Virus record (IMG/VR): IMGVR_UViG_3300009034_002625
Span: 1-64,000 of that record
DNA: 64,000 nt
Reading direction: 5' to 3' (one strand)
From: a virus
Shown: piece by piece, positions 1-10,696 of the stretch
How the letters are laid out: each line of letters opens with the position of its first letter
Position numbering within the stretch: position 1 is the first letter of the stretch
Translations under genes and position numbers: made by a program
Notes under the pieces: generated by a model
Told to the model about the DNA's origin: nothing
The model's database searches: none
The model's input: only the letters and a program-made list of their open reading frames with translations

Positions 1-37
1 TACTTTCTTTTCTTGCCAATCCTTTAGTTACTATCAT
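1..37 (-). CDS. start of a downstream late gene (partial)
   Basis: Only the first 12 codons are inside the window, reading MIVTKGLARKES. The ATG overlaps the TGA stop of the preceding surface-protein gene as ATGA, and an AAAGGA ribosome site lies about 8 bases upstream, so translational coupling is likely. The function cannot be told from this fragment. Its place after the tail fibre and surface genes suggests another tail-end or late gene. Confidence 0.55.
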   Translation of the reverse strand, partial: MIVTKGLARKES

Positions 38-2493
38 ATTCTTTTCCTTTCAAATACATTTGCCATTGCAGGATTTCCGCTTATATCGAATAAATTAAAA
101 GTGGCAATGACAGTAGTATTATCATTTTTGTAAAATATCATCTGGTTATTTATAATTTTCCACCTCCCACCTTCTATTTGTTTTATGAATTCTATAGCAC
201 TTTCCGTAAGAGCTCTATGAGAAGATAGAGTAATTTCTTTAGCAACGGTAACGTCTGCTGCCCGAGTTGAAATCTTAGTATCTATATTTGGTTCAACAGT
301 AGTTCTGTGAGCAGTCAAAGCAGAAGAAGTAGCCAATGCACTAACATTAGCTTTAAATTCATTTTTTTTATTTATAATTTCAGGTTGAATTTTATTAGTT
401 TCCGCTTTAATATTTTGGAGTTGTCCGCTAACTGCTATTTCTTTATTTCCATCAACTCCAAGTGCATCTCTAATTTGCTTGCGTTCGTCCGTAGTCCAAT
501 CTGTAAGTCCTGCTGTTGACAAAGTAATATTTTCTGTATGTATAGTACTTGGCACTAATGCTTTTTCAACAGTATATCCGCTTTTATCAAAATATACTTC
601 ATAATCAGTAGCTGAATAATCAAAATCATGAGTAAAGGGGGAACCCATATCGGTATGCCATCCACCGCCATCTCCAAAATTAACTGATATTCCTTGTAAA
701 TGATAGCCTTGAGAATCTTTGACATTAAAAGTTACAGTATATTTTGAAACCGTCATTGTCATGCTGTCTTCTGCAGTTGCTCCTAAGTTATCCTCAACTT
801 TTAAATTACAAGTAATTGCTCCAATATTATCAAAGACATAAGTAAAAGCTTGAACTGCTTCTAATAAAGTTGCCCATCCACCTTTTGGAATTTCTATCCA
901 TCCCGAACCTTCAATATCATAATAAGCATGATCAACTGTGCCGTCAGGGTCACTAAATGAACAATCTGAAAATGGCTTTTTGCTTTCATGATCATAGCAA
1001 GTTTTGTTAGTTCCTGCATCTACGCTTGGAGCAAAATTAGCAGAATAAGTAATCTGGATTTCGTCAAGTTCGACTTTTTGCAATCCATTTGAAACTAAAT
1101 AAGCAACAAATCCTATCTTGTCTGGAGTGGGATCAAATGTTCCGATATTCGCATTTATAACTGCAGCGGAATTAAAGTTGCTGGAACTTCCGCCAACAAC
1201 CCAAGCAGCTCCATTCCACCAATATTTATTGGCTTTGTCTACTTTGTACAAATTATATCCGATACTGCCTTCATTTCCGCCACCAAGAGTTTCCTGAAAA
1301 ATATCCCAAGATATTACTGCTACAGGGTCAAACAAAATTGTTGGCTCTATTGTTGGTTTGTCAGAAACGTAGGCAGTCTCTTCGCTTCCCCACGTGCTGT
1401 GTGTTGGCTCGGGGTAAGTGTATTTTCTCTCATACCAATTGTCAAAAAGCGCATTGACGAAATAGACGTCAGTGTAGGGTTCGCTTGATTCTAAAACGCG
1501 ACCAGAAGAAAAAGCCTTGACTGATGCCTTTGGAATTGAGGCTGGTGTTGTAAATTGCGAAACTCTGCTATCATCTAATATGTCTAAATTATAATTGACT
1601 CCGTCATCCCATATTTGAATGTAATAGCTGCCAGCTCCTAAAAGATAAACAGCGGTACCTTGCCACGCACTTCCATTCCACCAATGAGGATTTCCTAACG
1701 TATCCCAATACATCACTCTAAATTTATTTGCTCTGGTTGCATGATTAGCTCCATATCTGAGTGCGAGAAATCTTCTTTTGGGGTTCCAAACAGACGAATG
1801 TTCAGGAGTATTTACCGCAGAATCATCAATTAAACCTAAAGCAAGGAAAGCAGCATTGGTGCTAGATGTGCCAGTTATAACAGACTTAACTTCTGAGAAA
1901 AAATTCCCGCTTGGTGGTACTACTCCCATAACCCAACCATCGTCAGATGTGTTGCCGCCAGTTGTATGAATCAATCCGCCAGAATGCGAAAAGACTGAAG
2001 TGCCTGATGTGTAATAAGTAAGATTCCAATTGAGAGAATCGTCTCCTGCCAGCATTGTTGTCGTAATATCGCTTGTAGTTGAGGCGGCTACATTTCCATA
2101 ATGAATATAAATGGTTTGATTTCCAACGCCCAAGTCATCATTGACTTTTACCCAAAACGTTGCAGAACTTGACGGAATATAAGCTTCTCTCCAATAGCCA
2201 AGCTCTGTAATGCCATCATCATCTGTAAATCTTATATCGCTGAAATCGGTTTTGCATTTACTATTCATGTAAACATTTTCGCCAGAGTCAGAACCGCTTC
2301 CATAATGAACAACGATTTTTACTTGATAGTTTGAGCCTGCGCCTGTGGCTTGATTAATTACATGCGATTTGCGATAATTCCAGCCAACTAAAGTTTGCCT
2401 TTTAAGTTTTCCCAGACCACCTGCAACTTCTATCTTATTAGAATCATAAGTGTAGTTGCCTGGCGTTGTGAACGGATAAGATTTGACTGTCAT
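34..2493 (-). CDS. DUF2341-containing phage surface or tail protein
   Basis: An 819-residue protein whose first ~135 residues match the DUF2341 pattern as I recall it: a WNYRKS start, a FSDIRFTDDDG segment, an LGYWRE segment and a final IYIHYGN. The middle is beta-rich with repeated aromatic patches, as in concanavalin-like and PKD-like folds (residues ~490-600). The C-terminal third has a predicted helical stretch and ends with a short beta segment. DUF2341 proteins are usually extracellular or surface proteins. Its place directly after the tail hub and two small membrane genes suggests a virion surface or receptor-contact protein. No catalytic motif is visible. Confidence 0.65.
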   Translation of the reverse strand: MTVKSYPFTTPGNYTYDSNKIEVAGGLGKLKRQTLVGWNYRKSHVINQATGAGSNYQVKIVVHYGSGSDSGENVYMNSKCKTDFSDIRFTDDDGITELGYWREAYIPSSSATFWVKVNDDLGVGNQTIYIHYGNVAASTTSDITTTMLAGDDSLNWNLTYYTSGTSVFSHSGGLIHTTGGNTSDDGWVMGVVPPSGNFFSEVKSVITGTSSTNAAFLALGLIDDSAVNTPEHSSVWNPKRRFLALRYGANHATRANKFRVMYWDTLGNPHWWNGSAWQGTAVYLLGAGSYYIQIWDDGVNYNLDILDDSRVSQFTTPASIPKASVKAFSSGRVLESSEPYTDVYFVNALFDNWYERKYTYPEPTHSTWGSEETAYVSDKPTIEPTILFDPVAVISWDIFQETLGGGNEGSIGYNLYKVDKANKYWWNGAAWVVGGSSSNFNSAAVINANIGTFDPTPDKIGFVAYLVSNGLQKVELDEIQITYSANFAPSVDAGTNKTCYDHESKKPFSDCSFSDPDGTVDHAYYDIEGSGWIEIPKGGWATLLEAVQAFTYVFDNIGAITCNLKVEDNLGATAEDSMTMTVSKYTVTFNVKDSQGYHLQGISVNFGDGGGWHTDMGSPFTHDFDYSATDYEVYFDKSGYTVEKALVPSTIHTENITLSTAGLTDWTTDERKQIRDALGVDGNKEIAVSGQLQNIKAETNKIQPEIINKKNEFKANVSALATSSALTAHRTTVEPNIDTKISTRAADVTVAKEITLSSHRALTESAIEFIKQIEGGRWKIINNQMIFYKNDNTTVIATFNLFDISGNPAMANVFERKRI

Positions 2494-2573
2494 TTTAATT
2501 CTTTCTTCAACTTTCTATTTTAGAATCCTAATATCTTTTCTTGATTTGCCTACATTAGTTTTAATGTGAAAAA

Positions 2574-3059
2574 TCAAATCTTTTTTTTGGTAATTTTTCC
2601 TACTCTATCTTTAAGCAACTGCTTAATTTTATTTTCATCTGCATATTTGCCTATTAAGCCCAATAAGGCTTCTTTTGTTATAGTAGGTGGTGCTTCATCA
2701 ACAGCTTTAATAAGTGAAGTGTTTACCTTTTTCTCGTTTTTGTGCCTTACTTCTTTTACTCCAATATATCCTGCACCAATTGTAATAAGCATTAAAAGGA
2801 TTTCGCTCCATGGAGAACCCAATCCTTTTGTAAGTATTTCCTTTGTTTTCTCTTTTACCGTATTGGTAACTACCTGAAATGTTTTTTTTATCGCTTTTTT
2901 AATTTCTTTTTTAGATACAGTAGCAGTTCCAGAAAAAACAATATTGCCCTTATCGTCAATTCTGCCTCTTCCTTTGAAAGCACAACAACCAAATGATATA
3001 ATAAGCAAAAAAGCTATAAATATCCAGACAATCAATCCTTTTCTTTTTTCTTGATTCAT
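2574..3059 (-). CDS. small membrane protein, possible lysis or anchoring role
   Basis: About 161 residues. The start at 3059 has a GGAGG site and overlaps the previous stop as TAATG. A hydrophobic N-terminal segment (residues ~8-28) ends with two cysteines; a lysine-rich amphipathic region follows, then a second hydrophobic segment near residues 85-105 and a charged tail. The N-terminus could be a signal anchor or a poor lipobox. Its position after the tail genes, beside a coiled-coil membrane protein, fits a holin or spanin-like role, but no diagnostic motif proves that. Confidence 0.5.
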   Translation of the reverse strand: MNQEKRKGLIVWIFIAFLLIISFGCCAFKGRGRIDDKGNIVFSGTATVSKKEIKKAIKKTFQVVTNTVKEKTKEILTKGLGSPWSEILLMLITIGAGYIGVKEVRHKNEKKVNTSLIKAVDEAPPTITKEALLGLIGKYADENKIKQLLKDRVGKITKKKI

Positions 3060-3412
3060 TAATTTCCTCCCATTTTCCATTTAATAAGAAGGGTAATAAG
3101 AGTCACCAAAAGACCTGATAAAGAAAGAACAATAGCCAAAAGAACTTTACTCCTATATTGCCAACCTTTAATTTTAACATTTCCCACTCCATTTTCCAAA
3201 TCATCTACCTTTTTATCCAACCCTTCTATATCTTTTGTATTTTGTTTAACTTGGCTATGATTCTTGATTTGATTTTCTCTAATCTGTTGAACATCTTTGT
3301 CAATTCCATCCAATTTTCCAAGCAAAATAGTCTGATGTCCATCAATTTTTTTATCAATTTCTTTAATCTCATTTCCTACCATACTAAATTCTTTTCGCAC
3401 TGCTTCTTCCAT
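3059..3412 (-). CDS. coiled-coil protein with C-terminal membrane anchor
   Basis: About 117 residues from the ATG at 3412, which has an AGAAAGGA site; an upstream in-frame ATG lies inside the previous gene and lacks a site. Residues 1-85 carry a heptad-like pattern (EIKEIDKKIDGHQ, DIEGLDKKVDDLENG). One membrane segment (LLAIVLSLSGLLVTLITLLI) follows, then a short basic tail. The layout resembles XhlA-like phage haemolysin/lysis accessory proteins, which have an N-terminal coiled coil and a C-terminal anchor. It is translationally coupled to the next membrane gene. Confidence 0.5.
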   Translation of the reverse strand: MEEAVRKEFSMVGNEIKEIDKKIDGHQTILLGKLDGIDKDVQQIRENQIKNHSQVKQNTKDIEGLDKKVDDLENGVGNVKIKGWQYRSKVLLAIVLSLSGLLVTLITLLIKWKMGGN

Positions 3413-3428
3413 ATTTAGTCCTTTCTTT

Positions 3429-3989
3429 TTATTTAGCAGGAACTTCTCCGTCCTTTGCTCCTTCTTCCTCTTTTGCCTTAACTTCTGTTTCTGGCTTTTT
3501 TTCTTTTGTTTGTACATCTTTTACCTCTTCTTTGGTTTTTTCATCAACCTCAATTTCTTCAGCATCTTCTAAAGCATCAAGAAGTTGACCCAATCTTCCA
3601 ATCATTTCCCCGCCACCAAAAGATTGTGGAATACCTTCAATGATTTTCATTTCTGGTTCCTTTCCAGTCATATTGGCGGTAATAGCTTCAACGCACAAAT
3701 CTTTTTCACTTTTGGTCAAATGAAAAATATTGCTTTCTGCTTTTTCGGAAAGCAATTTATTTGATAACCTAGCAAAGGCTAAAGCTTTTTCTTTTTTTGG
3801 TCTATGTCCGTAAACAATAAGATACAAATCATCCAAGACTTTTACAATTTCTACATCAGGAAGATCCTTGCTTTCTTTCTTCATTTTTTCCAAAATCTGT
3901 TGAGCTTCCATTGGGTTTGTAATATCCCTTAAAAAAGGTTGCTTTCTTGCATTCCTAATTACCCTATTCGTTACCGCTAATACCTTCAT
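3429..3989 (-). CDS. hypothetical phage protein with charged C-terminus
   Basis: A 186-residue protein, not recognised. The first ~140 residues look globular and mostly helical. The last ~45 are almost all Glu and Lys with EVKAKEEEGAK-type runs, probably disordered. It lies among tail-end genes with its own ribosome site (AAAGGAG) and a gap of about 105 bases to the gene before it. Confidence 0.55.
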   Translation of the reverse strand: MKVLAVTNRVIRNARKQPFLRDITNPMEAQQILEKMKKESKDLPDVEIVKVLDDLYLIVYGHRPKKEKALAFARLSNKLLSEKAESNIFHLTKSEKDLCVEAITANMTGKEPEMKIIEGIPQSFGGGEMIGRLGQLLDALEDAEEIEVDEKTKEEVKDVQTKEKKPETEVKAKEEEGAKDGEVPAK

Positions 3990-4094
3990 ACCATTTCTCC
4001 TTTCCTAATTTATTGAGCCTTCCAAAATGGCGACTCTGTTTTTTGATTTTCCTTTATGACAATTTATGAATAGACATATATCGTTATAATTATT

Positions 4095-4445
4095 TTATGG
4101 TAATAAACCTCTTGCCTCAAGACGTTCTATTGCTATTTTTTCTATTTCTTCTTTTATTAGTTTTTGATGTTGTTTCTCCATTTTTAATTTTTGTGCTTTT
4201 TTCTTATCAACCCAAATCCCTTGTCCTTTTCTACCTGTCCAAGCATCTCTATCTTCTCTTGATTGAGGTAACTCAGATAAATCAATATCATCATAGGGTC
4301 TTCCTTCCAAATCTCCGTGCATACACTTTGTAAATACCCTCTCCAACCAGTCTGTTTCCATTTCATCAGCACGCCTTGAATTTAGAGCAGGATAGATTAT
4401 TGACACTCCATTATCTGCTCTGTAAACAACCCTTACTTTATTCAT
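4095..4445 (-). CDS. conserved-type hypothetical phage protein
   Basis: A 116-residue protein coupled to the large tail gene: its ATG shares a base with the previous stop. The central stretch DWLERVFTKCM plus DIDLSELPQSREDRDAW resembles a small family I recall next to phage tail-fibre genes, with no known function. The C-terminus is a basic helix. Coupling to the tail hub/fibre suggests a role in fibre assembly or stability, but this is inferred from position only. Confidence 0.55.
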   Translation of the reverse strand: MNKVRVVYRADNGVSIIYPALNSRRADEMETDWLERVFTKCMHGDLEGRPYDDIDLSELPQSREDRDAWTGRKGQGIWVDKKKAQKLKMEKQHQKLIKEEIEKIAIERLEARGLLP

Positions 4446-7400
4446 TATGCACTATCTCCTATTGCTATTATAAAAATTTGTGCTGAATCCACTTTGGCTG
4501 GGCCTGCTACATTTAATGTTTGAAACTCAACCCATTCTGTATTAAGCGTTCTTACAATAACAACAGCATTATATGTTGCTTGGTCAGTATATCCTGCACC
4601 TCCTACTGCATAGTCGTCATTAGCAAAATCTATATCCCAAGTCACAGTATATTCTCCTACTGCGTTATCTGCTATGCCAGCCACATTGTAACTATCCCGT
4701 TCAGCAATTACTCCTGTTCCATCAAAATTTATCCAACCATTTATAGCACCTTCGCCTTTAAAAGTGGGTGCGGTTATTACACCATCCTTGCCTATAGTCA
4801 TCGCAGTGGTATCCACCAATCCAGTGTTGGAAGTCTTAATTGTTATCTTGGTTGGAACATAATCTGCACCTGCATTACCATCTTGCTCAGCTAATATATA
4901 TGCACCATAAGCCCAAGCCTGATTGGTATCAACTCCCTTAAAACCTATTACCCCAAACCATTCCCCATCAATTGTGTCTATCATAGTTCCATAAGTATCG
5001 TGATGAGATTTTCTAAATAGAAAAAGGGATTTTTGGGTATCAGTATCAGAATAACAATCAAATAGATGGATATTATCCGCTGCGGCTAAAGCCGAATGTA
5101 TTGTTGCGTCAGGGGTTGTTTCCGCTCCAAGACCAAGTTGTCCTTTTAAATAATTATCTGCGCCAGTTCCAGCCTGATATATGCCATAGTCAACATTGGT
5201 AGCTTCATCAAGATAGAGCATATATACAGAGCCAGTCGGGTCTTTATCCGCATCAACTTTTATATATTGTCCATAAACATCTCCTGCGATAGAAGCCATT
5301 GCAGATTCCAAATCTACATCTACATAGCTACCGCAAACATTTACAGAGACAGTTCCGCCGTCTCCGTCAACCTGAACAGAAGTTCCATACAAACTATCGT
5401 GAACAGTTCCAGAAAGAAGTCGTGCAATACTTCTTATTCCAGCAGCCTCTTTTGTATTAACCGCATCTCCAACACTAACGGACTTGTCTAACTGCATTGT
5501 ATTGTGTATGCCATAAACATCTCCCACTTCAGTCGAGGCGTGATTCATAGTTATGTTGTTTAAAATGCCATACATATGATCATCGTGGTCAGTAATTCCT
5601 GCTGTTTTAGTATGTTGATTTTCAAATCCACGATAAGTAGTGGTAGTATCAACAGTAAGATTTAATATTCTTACACGCCCATCTGCCACATCCAAAGCAT
5701 AAGTTGTATCGCAAATAGTTACACTTCTTCCATCTCCAGAAAAGTAACCAGCCCAAGAAGTTCCGAAATCAGTATAACTGGCGGGCAACTTACAACTGAT
5801 ACCTTCAAGAACTGGAGCCCCGCCATTACGAGTTGTTCCACTCCAGTCTATATTTACTCCCCTGTAAGTTGCCGTAGCACTTAAAGCAGTAGATCCTGGG
5901 TCAGTATAGGAAAAACCTGTCTGGATTTTATTTTCTGTCATTTCCTCGAGAAACAAACCAAAACCAGTAGTAGTATCTGTGGCAGATGGAGCAACCCAAA
6001 AACCAGATAAAATAGCATCCTTATCCACGCTTACTAAAGTAGAAAAGTCAACATAGCAACCAGCGATAGCACAATTTGCACCTGTCACTGGGTCTAAAGC
6101 AGTTGCGTCAATGATTATACCTGCCCAAAGGGAACCCGCATCCAAAGGATTTTGGGAAGTTATAGCAACAATAGTTTGGCTTCCAGTCGCAGTAGGCTCA
6201 ATTTTAAATCCTCCATCGCTATATAGTGTAACATTATTGTCTATCCAATCAGTAAGTTCAGTATGCTGTGCTGATGTTAAATGATAATATTCAGCAACAG
6301 TTCCGCCTTGAAGCCCAGCCAAATCGCCGTGGTCTGAAACTCCAGTTCCAACAAATACTGTAACAAAAGCACTTTCAGTAGAATAAAAAGTCGCACTATT
6401 CTTTTGTATTATTATCTTACCTATCAAGGTAGCAAGCTTGGTGAGTCTATCTGGCAAAGTAGATGGTGGTTGAACTCCCAGTGCTTCCGCTAATTTATAA
6501 TCGCCTTGTCCGTATACAATACCGACATCTCCACTCCATCCCTGATATACCCAGTGGACACCATATCTGTTTGCTGTAAGAGCAACAAGACCTGGATTTT
6601 GTCCATAATCGTTCCATTGAGTATTGTCAACCTGAGATTGAGTCGCAACTTCCACCCAACCAGTATGGTCATTATACCAATAGCTAAATCTATCAGCACC
6701 AGAACTATCAAAGGCAGCAGTTAGAAGAAAATTTAATCCTGCATACCAAGATCCTGCTGTAACAGCAATGTTTCTTGCTCCAGTTTCAGAAAGAATAGAT
6801 CCAGCAGTTCTTTTTGCAATATCAGCAGCAGCGAATCTTCTATTTGTCATGTGAGCAATATTGCCAGCGGGTTGACCGCCCTGAACAATACAAATAGTAT
6901 TTCCATCTTTATAAACCCTGGCTATTGGAAATTCATCATTAAAGTTTATTGTAGTTGGATCTGTTGTGTCCTGTATTATGGGCGCACCAGCATTATAGTT
7001 TATGTAAATATAGTTCAAATCAGGATCACCAGCTGGTGTATAAGAAGCATCACCAGCCCAGTCAAAAAATAAATTGTTTGCTACATTAGAATCAGAACTT
7101 CTTATAAATCCAGTTCCAGCACCAATATTGACAGTTCCATCTCCGTTGTCAGTTACGGTTATCGTGCCTATATGTCCTGCCGACTGAGCTGTATCAATAA
7201 AATGCTGAAGAGTTTTATAAGTAGCTCCTGTAATATAATCAACTGCAATATGGCCATCAAGAAATCCAGTTGTCCCATCAAATTTAGCAATGTCAACATA
7301 CGATGCTCCATTCCACCATTGAACAGTCATATCATAATTTTTAAGTCGCCAGACTAAGGTTCCACTATCTATGTCAACATTCAGTTTTGATCGAGAAACA

Positions 7401-10400
7401 CTTGTATAATAAACATCATCAAAAGCTTGAACTTCAGGTGAAAATTCTTGCCATGAAGTATTAGACCAATTTCTTCTGAAAATTTTAAAATTGGTAGTAT
7501 CAAACCAAATTTGACCAGGATAAGGAGAAACAGGTGAATCTCTGTCTGGATAAAAATGCTCACCCATTCTTGTATGTTCTCTTGACATCAATCTTACAAA
7601 AGTATTATGGTGGATAACAACCTCAGTTAATTTCATGGTAAGATATGCCAAATGATCTGTTAGGGATAAATCTTCATATTTCGTTAATGATTTATGAAGA
7701 ATTGGAGGAAGGGGTTCTGTTAAATCATAAGCTTCTTGAACCAGAGGATAAAAACAATTAAAAGCATCATGTTTTCTTGCCAGTTCACAATAATATAACC
7801 CTTCATAAGCAGTTGCTTCCAACCTTCTCCAGCCATCTTTATCTGCAAAAAAATCTTCAGGGAAAGGGTAGATCATATAAGCAAATTCAGGCAAATCCAA
7901 CCAATTCTTAAAGCATGACCAATCTCCCGCATAATTATCTCTCGAGGGTTTATAGTTCAAGGTTTGTTCTGCCCTCAAATCTTTAGTTCCAAGAGGAGAA
8001 TATTTAGATTTTGGACAGTTGGCTTTTTCAGCAGGATATGTTTTTCCCTGATAAAGATTCGTAACAGCTTCCTTGTAAAAAGGAAGAGAATCGGCATACT
8101 CAGCAGATGAAGTTCCATAAGAAGGATGACCGACTTTGCCCCCCGCATAAGTATGCCAACTTGAATTCCAAGGATAAGATTTTGTGCAAAACCAAGGACC
8201 TTCTATTACTGAACTATAGACTGAACAATCGGGTCTTCCCTTTCTTTGTAAAAAATAACTTGTTGGAGTTATCACTGGATTGTCAGGGGAAGAAGTTTTT
8301 TTAGGTTTAAGCTTGATTTGCCCTGTGCATTTCAATTTTCCTTCTTTGAGACCAGTATAAATTAAGTCAGTATCAATATTAACCCAATTATACCAATGGC
8401 CCAAAGGCAAGCTTTTTTCCCAAACTCGGGTTCTTTCAGGATCTAAGATATCCTCGTTGGGCGTAAACCAAGTTCGGACTAATAAGGTATTTTTAAGTCC
8501 TTTTTTAGGAGTCTCTGGGGGTTCCTCGCACCAAATTGGTCCAACTCGATCAATAGTATGATTACCAAAAACAAAATCTTTATTTGTTACTTGACAAAAT
8601 TGAACTGAATCTAAATGGTCTGGAATTGATCCTCCCCTAGGCTGACCATCAATATAAAAAAGATTACCTTTGGGTAAACCCGTAGTATCATGAATTCCTA
8701 TTAATCCTGTATGATTCCATGAACTCAAAGCTAAATCAGCAACCGATTGTGCTTCTCCGGGAGAATAACTATATTTTCCCAATCTTCCTTTGGGACGAAC
8801 TGAATATTCTTCCTTTTCTCTCATTCGAATAAACCACTGCATCTGCTCCCACTGATCTTCTTTTAATTTTCTTTTCATGGAAGGAGAAAGTCTATCTGCG
8901 GAAAATTCCAGATTTATATTGATTCTTGTTCCGTAACTAACATTCCATGAAACAGAAGTAATCCATCCATCAGGATCGACATCTAAATAAGTTGCATATT
9001 CATAGCTCCATTTTTGTTGATTAAGAAGACTTTCTGCAACTCTTTCCGCAATTTCTTTGGATAGAAATTCTAATCTTTCTTCATTAATCCAAATCTTATC
9101 GATAAGAAGAGGAACAAGATCGGGAACTCGAACCAACAATTCGGTTTCAAGCCCTTTTCCAGAAGGAGAAGATCCCAATTTAGCATTCGGAACTCGTTTC
9201 ATGAATCCAAAAGGATTCATAACTGATAATTTTTTATCCGGGGTTTTATATTCAAATTCTCTCCACTCAAAAGCAAAAGTAACCTCGGGACCTATCTCTT
9301 TAGCTTCGAATTGACTTTTCAAAAGCTTTGCGGTATCTTCCTCAAGGCCTGTAGACCAATTTTTTCCCTTAATTTTTAATACCAAAAGATCATAATCCAT
9401 TGTCCAATCCTTTGGTTCTTCTATTTCTTTCTCCTCATAAGTATGTTTATCTGGCTTTTTAACAATTTGCCAAGCTTTAATATAGATATCTTTAAATTTA
9501 GCTCCAAGAGATGGATATTTAGCAGAATCTATTCTTTTTAGAATAGCTGGGGTTTTCTTCAAATTGTGATAAGTATATCCTTTTATAATAGGTGAATATT
9601 CAGGATGGCAAAACCACCTAAAAACACACTTCTCCATTTTTTTAGATTTTTCTTCACCAATTAGATTCTTCCAAAAATGCTCTTTATTTACACCCTTGGT
9701 AATATCTTCTCTTGAAATTTTCCAAATTTTTTCTATTGATTGTAACTTCCATTTTTTCGCGTCTTTATGTTGATCTTTCTCAAAAAGAGGACGAATTTTA
9801 TTTTCAAGATCTTCGCAAACAGGAATCCACGAAACTGGCGGTTCTTGAATTAAAAAATTATTTCCAACAACATGAATCCAATAAGGCAATGGAGCTTTGT
9901 TAATTCCTCCTGTTTTATTTTTCAGAAAATTTTGATAGGCTTTTTCTATATTGCTGAATTTACTCTTTGCAATTGGATTTCCTTTTTTAACTATTTCTAT
10001 TTTTCCATTCGCTTTAAGAGCAATCTCATGGTTTATTGGTTCCAAAATATCATTTATTGCTTGATTGAGTGGAGTTCTAAACCATTTAATACTTAAAGGC
10101 ATATATGGCTTAATACCATCTTTTCCTGCCGATCGAATAGGATCGTTATATTTTGGCCATTTATTTCCAGGGCGTTGTTTTCCTGTCCTTTCAGCTCGAA
10201 CAAGTGCATCGGGAATCCAGCTTGCTCCCTTCATCCCAAGAAGTTCAGAAATAATTTCTTTCGCAAGATGAAGAACATCCATTCCATACCAAGGCCAACC
10301 ATCTTTCTGATCTATAAATCTAACAGCTCCGTCTAGAAGAGCGGGTTGATTTAACAAGTTATCTGAAGGAATATTAAATTCTCCTGTAATATTTATTCTA

Positions 10401-10687
10401 TCCCAAAAAAATCGCCAATCTTTTAATTGAATTTTAATTTTGGGTGGATCAGCCCCTTCTTCTTTTTCCCAATGAATAACAACTAGGTTTTCAATCATTT
10501 TTTGATCCCAGTCGTTTCTAAAAGTCAGCCAATGACCATAGGGATTTTTTTCTAATTCTTTTTCAAGGCTTCCATCTTCATCAACCAAAGTACAGGTTCC
10601 TGAAGAGGGAGAAGTTCCAAGATCAAGGGTCATTTCAGCACTATTAACTGGCCATCTATCAAACCAAGCTTGAATATCACCTTCCAT
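4445..10687 (-). CDS. tail hub / central fibre protein
   Basis: At 2080 residues this is the largest protein in the window, placed after the tape measure and distal tail genes where siphophages carry their hub and fibre. The N-terminal part (~1-900) is a mixed, tryptophan-rich domain likely to contact the tail tip. From about residue 1090 it becomes repetitive and beta-rich. The GQIWFDTTNFKIF and GDLAGLQGGTVAEYYHLT segments are typical of fibre shafts in environmental phages, and many short Gly/Asp/Thr-rich repeats lead to a C-terminal head. It probably sets host recognition. No hydrolase or chaperone motif was identified. Confidence 0.75.
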   Translation of the reverse strand: MEGDIQAWFDRWPVNSAEMTLDLGTSPSSGTCTLVDEDGSLEKELEKNPYGHWLTFRNDWDQKMIENLVVIHWEKEEGADPPKIKIQLKDWRFFWDRINITGEFNIPSDNLLNQPALLDGAVRFIDQKDGWPWYGMDVLHLAKEIISELLGMKGASWIPDALVRAERTGKQRPGNKWPKYNDPIRSAGKDGIKPYMPLSIKWFRTPLNQAINDILEPINHEIALKANGKIEIVKKGNPIAKSKFSNIEKAYQNFLKNKTGGINKAPLPYWIHVVGNNFLIQEPPVSWIPVCEDLENKIRPLFEKDQHKDAKKWKLQSIEKIWKISREDITKGVNKEHFWKNLIGEEKSKKMEKCVFRWFCHPEYSPIIKGYTYHNLKKTPAILKRIDSAKYPSLGAKFKDIYIKAWQIVKKPDKHTYEEKEIEEPKDWTMDYDLLVLKIKGKNWSTGLEEDTAKLLKSQFEAKEIGPEVTFAFEWREFEYKTPDKKLSVMNPFGFMKRVPNAKLGSSPSGKGLETELLVRVPDLVPLLIDKIWINEERLEFLSKEIAERVAESLLNQQKWSYEYATYLDVDPDGWITSVSWNVSYGTRININLEFSADRLSPSMKRKLKEDQWEQMQWFIRMREKEEYSVRPKGRLGKYSYSPGEAQSVADLALSSWNHTGLIGIHDTTGLPKGNLFYIDGQPRGGSIPDHLDSVQFCQVTNKDFVFGNHTIDRVGPIWCEEPPETPKKGLKNTLLVRTWFTPNEDILDPERTRVWEKSLPLGHWYNWVNIDTDLIYTGLKEGKLKCTGQIKLKPKKTSSPDNPVITPTSYFLQRKGRPDCSVYSSVIEGPWFCTKSYPWNSSWHTYAGGKVGHPSYGTSSAEYADSLPFYKEAVTNLYQGKTYPAEKANCPKSKYSPLGTKDLRAEQTLNYKPSRDNYAGDWSCFKNWLDLPEFAYMIYPFPEDFFADKDGWRRLEATAYEGLYYCELARKHDAFNCFYPLVQEAYDLTEPLPPILHKSLTKYEDLSLTDHLAYLTMKLTEVVIHHNTFVRLMSREHTRMGEHFYPDRDSPVSPYPGQIWFDTTNFKIFRRNWSNTSWQEFSPEVQAFDDVYYTSVSRSKLNVDIDSGTLVWRLKNYDMTVQWWNGASYVDIAKFDGTTGFLDGHIAVDYITGATYKTLQHFIDTAQSAGHIGTITVTDNGDGTVNIGAGTGFIRSSDSNVANNLFFDWAGDASYTPAGDPDLNYIYINYNAGAPIIQDTTDPTTINFNDEFPIARVYKDGNTICIVQGGQPAGNIAHMTNRRFAAADIAKRTAGSILSETGARNIAVTAGSWYAGLNFLLTAAFDSSGADRFSYWYNDHTGWVEVATQSQVDNTQWNDYGQNPGLVALTANRYGVHWVYQGWSGDVGIVYGQGDYKLAEALGVQPPSTLPDRLTKLATLIGKIIIQKNSATFYSTESAFVTVFVGTGVSDHGDLAGLQGGTVAEYYHLTSAQHTELTDWIDNNVTLYSDGGFKIEPTATGSQTIVAITSQNPLDAGSLWAGIIIDATALDPVTGANCAIAGCYVDFSTLVSVDKDAILSGFWVAPSATDTTTGFGLFLEEMTENKIQTGFSYTDPGSTALSATATYRGVNIDWSGTTRNGGAPVLEGISCKLPASYTDFGTSWAGYFSGDGRSVTICDTTYALDVADGRVRILNLTVDTTTTYRGFENQHTKTAGITDHDDHMYGILNNITMNHASTEVGDVYGIHNTMQLDKSVSVGDAVNTKEAAGIRSIARLLSGTVHDSLYGTSVQVDGDGGTVSVNVCGSYVDVDLESAMASIAGDVYGQYIKVDADKDPTGSVYMLYLDEATNVDYGIYQAGTGADNYLKGQLGLGAETTPDATIHSALAAADNIHLFDCYSDTDTQKSLFLFRKSHHDTYGTMIDTIDGEWFGVIGFKGVDTNQAWAYGAYILAEQDGNAGADYVPTKITIKTSNTGLVDTTAMTIGKDGVITAPTFKGEGAINGWINFDGTGVIAERDSYNVAGIADNAVGEYTVTWDIDFANDDYAVGGAGYTDQATYNAVVIVRTLNTEWVEFQTLNVAGPAKVDSAQIFIIAIGDSA

Positions 10688-10696
10688 TTTCTATTC

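Noticed and set aside
2574-3412. Firm holin/spanin assignment
   Set aside because: Membrane and coiled-coil features fit, but no endolysin is nearby and no family motif is present.
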